Source: Bacteroidaceae bacterium (GTDB lineage Bacteria; Bacteroidota; Bacteroidia; Bacteroidales; Bacteroidaceae). Taken from it: a DNA stretch of 64,000 bases. The stretch covers positions 1-64,000 of the forward strand of contig JAFUFW010000021.1 of the NCBI GenBank assembly GCA_017469685.1, read 5' to 3'. The position numbers were made by a program, and so were the translations under genes. Below the pieces are notes generated by a model. It did no database searches and was not told the DNA's origin. It was given only the letters and a program-made list of their open reading frames with translations. This document shows positions 17,201-24,361 of the stretch, one piece after another (the first letter of the stretch is position 1; every line of letters starts with the position of its first letter).

Positions 17201-18516
17201 TCATGATGACCTTTGATGCCAGCTTCATAGAGACCATCACCTATAACCTCGTCTCGAACGCCGTCAAATACACCCCCTCCGGCGGCAGCATCCGTGTACG
17301 CATTCCTAAGCCGGAAGCTGGGCAGCTATGCATCAGCGTCTTCAACAGCGCCCAACCTCTTACCGCCGAGCAACGTGTCCAGCTCTTCAAACCCTACATG
17401 CACGGTTTTGCATCACAGGGTGGCATGGGTATAGGGCTTTATGTCGCCCACCAACTTGCCAAACTCAGCCACGGCGACCTCACCTACACCGAAGCTGATG
17501 GCGGTGTGCTCTTCACGCTGATGCTTCCCGCAGAAGAAAGTGAAAAGGGGAGAGTGAAAAGTGAAAAATATAATGTAGCAGATGCCGATGAACGTTACTC
17601 TTATTCGTCATTCGACACTCGTCATTCGTCATTCCCAGACTCTCCCACACCCACACAACTGTTGCCGCGCTCCGTCAACAGCCAGAGCGTGGCCATTGTG
17701 GAAGACGACAGCGATATGGCCGAGCAGTTACGACAGCAAGTAGGCGTGTTCTTCAATGTTGAGACCTACGCCGACGGTGCCGAGGCACTGAAAAGCATCT
17801 TGGCCTCGCCGCCCGACCTGGTGCTCTGCGACATCATGCTGCCTTCGTTGGACGGCTACAGCATCGTCCACCGTCTCAAAGAAAACGAGGCCACAAGCCA
17901 TCTACCCGTCATCCTTCTCACCTCCCTTCAGGACGATGCCCACCACGTCCGGGGCATCAAGAGCGGTGCCGACGCTTTCCTCACCAAACCATGCAACCCC
18001 GAGGTGCTCGTAAATCTCATGGCGCAGTTTATGAAGAAGAAAAGCCACAGCTCCGAATCCATACCCGCTGACGCGCCTACCCGTAGCCTCTCCCGTGAGG
18101 GAGGGGAAGCCTCCGGCTTGAGAGAAGACCTCCAGCAGCTTGTCCAACAATTTGTGGAGACACCCACTGCCGAGGACACCATCATCACGAGCCTCGCCGA
18201 TCAGCGTTTTCGCGAGCAGGCCGCACAACTCGTGACGCAGAACCTTGCGAATACGGGCTTCAATGCCGACGTGCTGGCTCAGCAGATGGGCATCGGGCGC
18301 ACTCTCTTCTTCCGCCGCTTCAAGCAACTCCTTGGTCACTCGCCGAGCGAGTATATCCGCACAGAACGTATGCGTCTGGCTGCACGCCTCCTCACCGAGG
18401 ACAAGCTCAATGTGGCAGAGGTGGCACAACGAACGGGCTTCACCGACGCGAGCCACTTTATCCGCGCCTTCAAGGCCTTCTATGGCGTGACGCCAACGCA
18501 ATTCCGTCAGGTTTAG
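14224..18516 (+). CDS. Hybrid two-component system sensor/regulator (HTCS)
   Basis: 1430-aa one-protein signalling system of the type that controls polysaccharide loci. An ATG 24 bp upstream (14200) is in frame, but 14224 gives the better signal peptide (MRSDLHIFLKPLLCCLLIC). Order: periplasmic two-beta-propeller sensor with repeated reg_prop motifs (DGLSRYDGHHF, GRIWMATLADGL), Y_Y_Y domain, membrane segment near residue 845, HisKA with phospho-acceptor His896 (ISHELRAPLALI), HATPase, receiver with Asp1203 (LVLCDIMLPSLDG), and AraC-type DNA-binding domain (about 1340-1430). Two linkers contain repeat-derived inserts. It lies directly upstream of the glycan genes and probably activates them when it binds an oligosaccharide in the periplasm. 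Confidence 0.96.
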   Translation: MRSDLHIFLKPLLCCLLICAHVAANDSPLHSQRLSTSDGLGSNSVRATLQDQSGYLWVATADGLSRYDGHHFINFVADGSKTPGFITSSVSELYEDTIHHLLWTASPSSQMACFDLQRNTFINVLDSLPADAHLPEVHLSKRNTVFSGEHFGLRQIWFEDGRPHARDFTEANGLLHSNRIFPVAEDRRGTIWIPTLKGLATLTPAGRLRYLKETGVFRAAMADGGKVYVLDDANTLYTYDLDGRLLHRTAIPRQLGSTERVWHHFRWRGLWVIMGREHAILFDPATWQFTAPNGWDVFDGRIVGRTGDDIWVLSGRRDLVLFRPDGQVKTLSLLPQSVLDMGFNARYRIVQTSPDIFYIATNGNGLFRYDARSEALEHYSANDAHPLLHSDYLLHIFKDCSNTLWLSNELVGLTRLTPQKQEVATLLPNNAARRDRSNHIILCKPLSDTTAVVGTRDGNTYIYYTRAQQLRPEGHVAGALYAYFRDSRGRQWQGTRGSGLIVDGRVYTPETEPNRPMPYVYGIAEDGRGRIWMATLADGLICAETRGNGELRFTSLHLTDAPVRINAVCIDRDGFLWAGTADGLYVADARKAQVGRGDFEKVNWGGNNTHHIICLAASASHVWVGTLHDGAVRIHRSSKGSRNVEPVVQATSVMAIVPTHDGGSWMGTDSGYLRWDAHTQCVSSYLMADEDLSNICVMGAATRTTEGDYLFGSYYGLLRIRDPQTESDSLTLRPQVTDILVGDSSLVEAGQYSEGTTAVTLSHAQNNISLHFATLHFTAETSTLYTYWLEGYEEQWLHKGASGTATYEHLPPGHYLFHVKTVGSNAGANDEAVLSIRIRPPWWCTWWAWLLYLVVASSLAAAIIHQLRTRNRLRSRLQLERRLSQFRLDFFTQISHELRAPLALIRSGVERLEAGKGQCTDTAQLQVVGRGSRRLTKLVDQLLLFRRISEDSIRLHPKEADIVQLVRDVCTDFFPLAESRGMTIQFTPFDHHLMMTFDASFIETITYNLVSNAVKYTPSGGSIRVRIPKPEAGQLCISVFNSAQPLTAEQRVQLFKPYMHGFASQGGMGIGLYVAHQLAKLSHGDLTYTEADGGVLFTLMLPAEESEKGRVKSEKYNVADADERYSYSSFDTRHSSFPDSPTPTQLLPRSVNSQSVAIVEDDSDMAEQLRQQVGVFFNVETYADGAEALKSILASPPDLVLCDIMLPSLDGYSIVHRLKENEATSHLPVILLTSLQDDAHHVRGIKSGADAFLTKPCNPEVLVNLMAQFMKKKSHSSESIPADAPTRSLSREGGEASGLREDLQQLVQQFVETPTAEDTIITSLADQRFREQAAQLVTQNLANTGFNADVLAQQMGIGRTLFFRRFKQLLGHSPSEYIRTERMRLAARLLTEDKLNVAEVAQRTGFTDASHFIRAFKAFYGVTPTQFRQV
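17540..17634 (+). repeat. Two heptad arrays inside the HTCS coding sequence
   Basis: Four 7-bp units at 17540-17567 (GTGAAAA, GGGGAGA, GTGAAAA, GTGAAAA) and four at 17606-17633 (CGTCATT, CGACACT, CGTCATT, CGTCATT). In both, unit two is the degenerate one. They encode the Ser/Tyr-rich linker between the kinase and receiver domains. Confidence 0.85.
18087..18119 (+). repeat. Palindromic insert in the receiver-HTH linker of HTCS
   Basis: CCTCTCCC-GTGA-GGGAGGGG (18087-18106) forms one hairpin and AAGCC-TCC-GGCTT (18107-18119) a second. Both lie in frame in the linker between the receiver and the AraC-type domain and resemble intergenic palindromes rather than conserved coding sequence. Confidence 0.65.
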
Positions 18517-18537
18517 CCCCCTAAATATCTTCAATTT

Positions 18538-18575
18538 GTACACTATGGCCATTGTTCGTACACAATGGCCATAGT
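18538..18575 (+). promoter_or_regulatory. Candidate HTCS operator upstream of CE12-GH115 gene
   Basis: A perfect 14-bp inverted repeat, ACTATGGCCATTGT (18542-18555) and its complement (18562-18575), separated by six bases. The same bases also form a direct repeat: GTACAC.ATGGCCAT starts at 18538 and 18558, a 20-bp period. A -7-like box (GAACTTTG, 18594-18601) lies downstream with no -33 element, placing the repeats at roughly -32 to -69, where an AraC-type activator would bind. The five T after the repeat also allow a terminator reading for the HTCS transcript. Confidence 0.6.
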
Positions 18576-18653
18576 ATTTTTACGCATACACGCGAACTTT
18601 GTGCCCGAGAAATAGCAACTAACTACATTCAGTCTTCAAAACTACTAACTCAC

Positions 18654-21600
18654 ATGAAACGAATCAAACAAATCCTCATTGTCCTTGCTGCACTCGCAGG
18701 CACAGCAGGCGCATGGGCTGCCGTCACACAGTTTGGCGGCACCGAGACAAAAGAGTGGACGGCGACGTCGGCTGATGGCTGCAACAGCGGAACCACCATC
18801 ACCCTCGACGGTGCCGTCGTGACCCTCGGCTCGGCCGACAACAGTTCAGTTACATGGGACTGGAACGCTAAGAACGGCGGACTCCTACCCAGCCAGATGC
18901 CCACCACAGACGGAACCACGGGAACCCTCATCACATCCTTCTCGGCAACGTCACCCTTCGGCACGCTGCCCACAAAGGGATGCTTCCTGCAGATTCAGCC
19001 AACCAAGAAAGGCACCATCACTATCAAGGGCAAGCCGTCGGCCAATGCCGCTCAGAAGCTTGTCTTTGTGACTCTCGACAAAAGTAACCCGTCCACCATC
19101 CTTGCCGCACAGATTACCGATTACAATGCTGCTACAACAGAGTGGAGCTATGCGGTCGATGCCGACCATCTCTATTACTTCTTCCAGATGGCCTACCCGA
19201 ACCAGCTTACAGGCTATCGTTTCACCCTGCGTGGCCTCGCTTTCGATGACAATGTGACGGAGACCGAGACCACCACCGTCTGGACCATCGGCGACAGCAC
19301 CATGGCCAACAAGACCAGTGCCACCGAGCGCGGTTGGGGTATGCTCTTCCCGACCTTCGTGGATGCTACCCAAGTCACCGTCAGCAACCATGCCACCGAC
19401 GGCCGCAGCACTAAGAGCTTCATCGATGAAGGGCGCTGGGAGACCGTTCGCAGCCAGCTGGCTGAAGGCGACTACGTGCTGATGGAGTTCGGCCACAACG
19501 ATGAGAAGACCACGTCTTCGCTGCACACCGACCCGCAGACAACCTACAAGGAGAACCTCACCAAGTTCATCAACGAAACACGCGCCGCTGGTGCCACACC
19601 CGTGCTGCTCACGCCCATCGTGCGCCGCATCTTCGGTCCGGACGGCAACATCTACGACGAGCACGGAGAGTATTGCACAGCTGTGCGCGAGCTGGCAGCC
19701 GCCCTCAACGTGCCTCTCATCGACATGAACATCCTCAGCGGCTATTACGAGAACGTTGCCGGCATCGTGGGCTCACGCGACATTCACGAGTACTTCCCCG
19801 GTAAGGAGATCGACAACACGCACATGTGCCAGCTTGGTGCCTACATCACTGCCCGTTGTGTGGCCGAGCAGATTGCGCTCAACGATGACATTGACATCCC
19901 CCTGAATGCCAACCCCGCAGCCCAGAACGGTGCCTATAGCTCCACGCTGGCCTTCGCCCAGCACTACTATCAGACCGCCTACCCCGGCCGTGCAGTGCCC
20001 ACCACGCTTGCCGCCCTCGACGCCAGCGTCCGTGCCCTGCGCCGCGAGGCTCGTCAGGCTCTTGTCACCGCCGACAAGCCCGCCGACGCCACCTTCGCTC
20101 TCGTCAACCCCGACTTCGTGGAGGGTACTTGCTGGTACAACGGCCCACAGGCCTCCTACCCCATGGGCTGGAATCTCAGCAAGAGCACCAGTGGCACCGA
20201 GAATATCCAGGTGAAGACCGACGAAACCGATGGCTTCAACTACTTCATCGTCTGGGCTCCCACGATGAACTATATCGACATGAGCCAGACGGTAGCCGAC
20301 CTGCCTGACGGCACTTATCAGGTGACAGCACAGGTCAACGCCAGTGCAGGCGCCGAAGGCAGCACGACCTACCTCTACGCCACCTCTGGCGATGCCACTC
20401 AGAAGACAACCGTCACGGCCTTAGACGCCTGGACGCCCGTCAGCGTGCAGTGCGAAGTCACCGACGGCGAGCTTCGTCTGGGGCTACGCTCCGAGGGTGG
20501 TGCCTACCACCGCATTGCCGACGTACACCTGACGCTCGTGAGCGTTCCCGAAGGCTCCGGCACAGAAGCCCTTGAAGTCTCTGCCGAGGCAACGGAAGGT
20601 GCCTTCGTCATTGCCAACACCACAGGTGTTACACCTATTATATATAATGAGGGCGATCACAGCGTAGTAGGCGTAGCCGCCAACGCCATCGCCTCCGACA
20701 TCAAGGCCATCACCGGCCAAGAGCCCACTGTGCTCAGCGGTTTACCCGCTGAGGTTCCCTCTTCTGCTATCATCCTCGGCACCATCGGCCAGAGCGGCCT
20801 CATTGACCAACTTGTCACGGACGAAAAGATTGACGTTTCCGCTATCAATGGCAAGTGGGAAGCCTATACCCTTCAAGTGGTTTCCAACCCCATGTCGGGC
20901 GTCAGCCAGGCACTCGTTATCGCGGGCAGCACGCCGCGCGGCACGGCCTATGGTGCATTCGAGCTTTCCCGTCTGATGGGCGTATCGCCATGGATTTGGT
21001 GGGCCGACGTGCCCCCCGAGCCTCGCACAGCCCTCTATGCCACTGCCGGCAGCCTCACAGTCGATGAACCCTCGGTGAAGTTCCGCGGCATTTTCATCAA
21101 CGATGAGGACTGGGGCCTGCAGCCCTGGGCTGCCAAGAAGATGGACACCGACATCAAGAACATCGGTCCCCGCACCTACGAGCGCGTCATGGAACTGCTG
21201 CTGCGTCTGCGTGCCAACATCCTCTGGCCCGCCATGCACAAGTGCTCCACCGCATTCTGGAACATCGCCGAGAACCCGCAGCTGGCAGCTAAGTATGACA
21301 TCGTGCTTGGCAGCAGCCACTGCGAACCCATGCTGCGCAACAACGTCGGCGAATGGACCGGCGGCGACAGCAACTACAACTATGCCACCAACGCCAGTGG
21401 CGTGCAGGCCTACTGGCGCCAGCGCGTGGAGGAGTCCAAGGATATGGACGTCATGTACACTCTCGGTATGCGCGGCGTGCACGACGGCAGCATCCAGGGC
21501 TACAGCGGCGCAGCCAATATCGCCGCAGGCCTCAAGGACATCATTGCCTTCCAGCGCGGCCTCATCGAGGAAATCGTGAACCCCGACGTGACGCAGGTGC

Positions 21601-24131
21601 CGCAGACCTTCATCCCCTACAAGGAGGTGCTCGATGCCTACAACGCCGGTCTGCAAGTGCCCGACGACGTCACCCTCACATGGGTCGATGACAACCACGG
21701 CTACATCCGCCAGATGCCTACCGAGTCCGAGCAGGCACGCTCCGGCAGCAACGGCATCTACTACAACCTCTCCTACTACGGCTCGCCGCAGGACTACCTA
21801 TGGCTCTCCACCATCGGTCCATCGCAGATCAGCTACGAGCTCACCCGCGGCTACCAGCAGGGCATCCAGCGCCTGTGGATCATCAACGTGGGCGACATCA
21901 AGCCCGCCGAGGCCGAACTGGAATTCTGCATGGACCTCGCCTGGGACGTCAACGCTTGGGGACCCACCAAGGCTGCTAAGTGGAGCCGCACCTGGGCTGC
22001 CCGCACCTTTGGCGAGGACGTGGCCGACGAGCTCGGTGCCATCAAGCAGGAGTACTACCGCTTAGCTGCCGGCGGCAAGCCCGAGCACGTGGCTTTCGTC
22101 GACTACAGCACCGAGGAGATGAACCAGCGCATTGCTGACTACGAGGCACTGGCCGCACGCGTCGATGCCGTGAAGGGCAGCATCCGCAGCGAGTTGCAGG
22201 ACGCTTTCTTCGAGCTCATCGAATATCCCGTGCGAGGAGCATACCTGATGAACGTCAAGCATCTGCGCGCCACACAGAGCTTCACCGAGGCCAACGCCGG
22301 TCGAGGCACGACGGCCTTGCAATATGCCAGCGCTGCCACAGCCGCCTACGACGAGATACAGACCCTCACAACGAAATACAACAAGCAGATTGCCGGTGGC
22401 AAGTGGGATGGCATCATGAGCGCCGCACCGCGTTCGCAGGCAGCCTTCAACAAGCCCAGCGTGGCCACCGAGGCCGACGTTGTCCCCGTGGAGAGCAACT
22501 TCTCTGAGGGCACGCACCTCACTGTCGCTGCTGCCGACTACACATCTGCCAGCTCTTCTGTCAAGAAGCTCGACGGTCTCGGAATGCAGGAGCAAGCCGT
22601 ATGCGTGTGGCCCATGGATCTCACCAGCTACAGCCAGGCTACCGATGCGCCCTATGTGGACTACAGCCTGCCCGTCAAGGCCGGCACGAATATCATCACC
22701 CTGCGCTTCCTGCCCACCTTCCCGCTGCACGCCGGAGGCACCCTGCGCTATGGCATCCAGTTCTTGACCGCAGGCGGCAAGGCTACGACCTTCAGCATCG
22801 CCACCACCGCAACCTCCAGCACCTGGAACCAGAACGTCCTGCGCGGATGGTCCACCGGCAAGAGCCATGAGTACGAGGCCGACGAGGACGGCACACTCGC
22901 CATCCGCGTCTATCTGATGGATCCGGGCATCGCACTCAGCGAGATTACTATCGACCAAGAGGCTGAGAACGAGTCTCTGACAGACTCCTATATCGTCAAC
23001 CCCGACTTCGAGCTCTCGGCCGAAGGTGTCACCAACTCTGGCGGTGCCACAGTGCGCGGCGTGCCTTACGGATGGAGTACCAACATAGAGTTTACGGGTA
23101 ACTCCAAGGGCATCAATGGCACCGGCACGAACATGCATGGGGCCAACAGCTGCTGGTTCTGGAATAAGCCTATGCCCGCAGACTTCGAGTTCTATCAGAC
23201 CATCAAGGATCTGGAGCCCGGCCGCTACCGCATCTCCTGCCGCTTAGGCGCACGCTCCGGCTACATGGGCACCATGCGCCTCTTCGCAGGGGCCGATGTG
23301 CAGTACTTCGGCAAGGAGAGCGACTACAATAGCAGTATCTTCGTCAAGGGTGAGCGCAACACTTTCGCCGGTCACTCGGGGACGTCGGACTACAACACGC
23401 TGCAGAGTATGTTCGTCGATTTCCAGATCACAGAGAAGCGTGACATCAACGTCGGCATCCGCACCAGCAACGTCAAGGCCGACGGCACCACCGACACTTC
23501 GGGCGAGACAGGCACCTTCCGCGTCGATTACTTCCAGCTCTTCCGCCTTGGCGACGCAGTGCCCACCTACACCGTCACTTTCCGCCTCGGAACGGACGAG
23601 GAGAGCTATGCCGGCTTCGTGCCCCTCTTCAATGCCGACTTCGCCGCCACCGAAGGTGTGACAGCCTACGTGGCTACGGCTGAGCACGACGGCGTTGTCA
23701 CCCTCTGCGAGGTCAGCGCCGTGCCAGCAGGTACGCCTGTCATTCTGAAAGGCACGAAGGGGCAGACCGTCACCATCGCTGAGGCAACCTCCGCACCTGC
23801 TGCTGTAGAGACGAACCTCCTACGTGCCGCCCACGACACCGAGATCGCTGCTACCGACCCGCGCTATGTCCTCACCTATCAGACCGAGCAGTGGCTCTTC
23901 GCCCACTACGCCGGCATCCTGCCTGAGGGTAAGGTCTATCTCGAGCTGCCTACAGGCGAGGTCAAGAGCCAGCTCCATTTCGTCTTCGACAAGGAAACTG
24001 GAATCAGCCGTCCCGCCACCGACTCATCCAAGTCAACAACCATCTACAACCTTGGCGGCACACAGCTTAGCTCACCACAGGGCAGTGGTGTCTACGTGGT
24101 GAACGGTAAGAAAGTGGCAATTAAACAATAG
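18654..24131 (+). CDS. Secreted CE12 acetylesterase - GH115 alpha-glucuronidase fusion
   Basis: 1825-aa multidomain enzyme. The start is ATG at 18654, giving the signal peptide MKRIKQILIVLAALAGTAG; the open frame extends further upstream through the operator. Order: N-terminal beta domain (about 23-200), SGNH esterase of the CE12 rhamnogalacturonan acetylesterase type (GDSTM with Ser215, GHND block, Asp387 and His390 in DNTHM), a CBM-like domain (about 480-635), GH115 alpha-glucuronidase (about 640-1430; RGIFINDEDWGLQPWA, LWPAMHKCSTAFWN), a second CBM-like domain, and a tail GSGVYVVNGKKVAIKQ of the kind seen on exported Prevotella proteins. It would remove acetyl groups and terminal glucuronic acid from the same glycan. 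First gene of the locus after the HTCS. Confidence 0.9.
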   Translation: MKRIKQILIVLAALAGTAGAWAAVTQFGGTETKEWTATSADGCNSGTTITLDGAVVTLGSADNSSVTWDWNAKNGGLLPSQMPTTDGTTGTLITSFSATSPFGTLPTKGCFLQIQPTKKGTITIKGKPSANAAQKLVFVTLDKSNPSTILAAQITDYNAATTEWSYAVDADHLYYFFQMAYPNQLTGYRFTLRGLAFDDNVTETETTTVWTIGDSTMANKTSATERGWGMLFPTFVDATQVTVSNHATDGRSTKSFIDEGRWETVRSQLAEGDYVLMEFGHNDEKTTSSLHTDPQTTYKENLTKFINETRAAGATPVLLTPIVRRIFGPDGNIYDEHGEYCTAVRELAAALNVPLIDMNILSGYYENVAGIVGSRDIHEYFPGKEIDNTHMCQLGAYITARCVAEQIALNDDIDIPLNANPAAQNGAYSSTLAFAQHYYQTAYPGRAVPTTLAALDASVRALRREARQALVTADKPADATFALVNPDFVEGTCWYNGPQASYPMGWNLSKSTSGTENIQVKTDETDGFNYFIVWAPTMNYIDMSQTVADLPDGTYQVTAQVNASAGAEGSTTYLYATSGDATQKTTVTALDAWTPVSVQCEVTDGELRLGLRSEGGAYHRIADVHLTLVSVPEGSGTEALEVSAEATEGAFVIANTTGVTPIIYNEGDHSVVGVAANAIASDIKAITGQEPTVLSGLPAEVPSSAIILGTIGQSGLIDQLVTDEKIDVSAINGKWEAYTLQVVSNPMSGVSQALVIAGSTPRGTAYGAFELSRLMGVSPWIWWADVPPEPRTALYATAGSLTVDEPSVKFRGIFINDEDWGLQPWAAKKMDTDIKNIGPRTYERVMELLLRLRANILWPAMHKCSTAFWNIAENPQLAAKYDIVLGSSHCEPMLRNNVGEWTGGDSNYNYATNASGVQAYWRQRVEESKDMDVMYTLGMRGVHDGSIQGYSGAANIAAGLKDIIAFQRGLIEEIVNPDVTQVPQTFIPYKEVLDAYNAGLQVPDDVTLTWVDDNHGYIRQMPTESEQARSGSNGIYYNLSYYGSPQDYLWLSTIGPSQISYELTRGYQQGIQRLWIINVGDIKPAEAELEFCMDLAWDVNAWGPTKAAKWSRTWAARTFGEDVADELGAIKQEYYRLAAGGKPEHVAFVDYSTEEMNQRIADYEALAARVDAVKGSIRSELQDAFFELIEYPVRGAYLMNVKHLRATQSFTEANAGRGTTALQYASAATAAYDEIQTLTTKYNKQIAGGKWDGIMSAAPRSQAAFNKPSVATEADVVPVESNFSEGTHLTVAAADYTSASSSVKKLDGLGMQEQAVCVWPMDLTSYSQATDAPYVDYSLPVKAGTNIITLRFLPTFPLHAGGTLRYGIQFLTAGGKATTFSIATTATSSTWNQNVLRGWSTGKSHEYEADEDGTLAIRVYLMDPGIALSEITIDQEAENESLTDSYIVNPDFELSAEGVTNSGGATVRGVPYGWSTNIEFTGNSKGINGTGTNMHGANSCWFWNKPMPADFEFYQTIKDLEPGRYRISCRLGARSGYMGTMRLFAGADVQYFGKESDYNSSIFVKGERNTFAGHSGTSDYNTLQSMFVDFQITEKRDINVGIRTSNVKADGTTDTSGETGTFRVDYFQLFRLGDAVPTYTVTFRLGTDEESYAGFVPLFNADFAATEGVTAYVATAEHDGVVTLCEVSAVPAGTPVILKGTKGQTVTIAEATSAPAAVETNLLRAAHDTEIAATDPRYVLTYQTEQWLFAHYAGILPEGKVYLELPTGEVKSQLHFVFDKETGISRPATDSSKSTTIYNLGGTQLSSPQGSGVYVVNGKKVAIKQ

Positions 24132-24155
24132 TAGTTCCTCCACATTAATATATAT

Positions 24156-24314
24156 ATGAAAAAGATATATGTCCGGCCAGACATGCGCACCTGTCGCATC
24201 ACTCCTGCCACCATCATCGCCACTTCAATCAATATCTCTAACGATATCGTCATCACCGACCCCGACGATGTGGCCGTCAAAGGCGACGGCGACTGGGGAG
24301 ACATCTGGGATTAA
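24156..24314 (+). CDS. Small protein, MKKIY family, copy 1
   Basis: 52-aa gene, 24 bp after the CE12-GH115 stop, starting MKKIYVRPDMRTCRITPATI and ending with an acidic, Trp-containing region VAVKGDGDWGDIWD. No signal peptide, no membrane segment. It resembles the 60-aa product at 26069 in its start (M[KR]KIY..P), hydrophobic I/V positions, central Ile-Asn, and the VKG...W..D ending. Each copy follows a large secreted protein with the same tail. The frame ends with TAA 47 bp before the next signal-peptide gene. Function unknown; similar short proteins are common in Bacteroidales and usually left unannotated. Confidence 0.7.
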   Translation: MKKIYVRPDMRTCRITPATIIATSINISNDIVITDPDDVAVKGDGDWGDIWD

Positions 24315-24361
24315 GAGGCAATGAAAGACTTAAGCTAATCAAGAATCAACAAATAGACATA

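Noticed and set aside
18542-18581. Inverted repeat read as the HTCS terminator only
   Set aside because: A terminator role is possible because five T follow, but the extra 20-bp direct-repeat symmetry and its place upstream of a promoter lacking a -33 box fit an operator better; kept as operator with this alternative stated.
18552-18653. Upstream extension of the CE12-GH115 reading frame
   Set aside because: It would translate through the inverted repeat and promoter region and place residues before a clear signal peptide; the ATG at 18654 is preferred.
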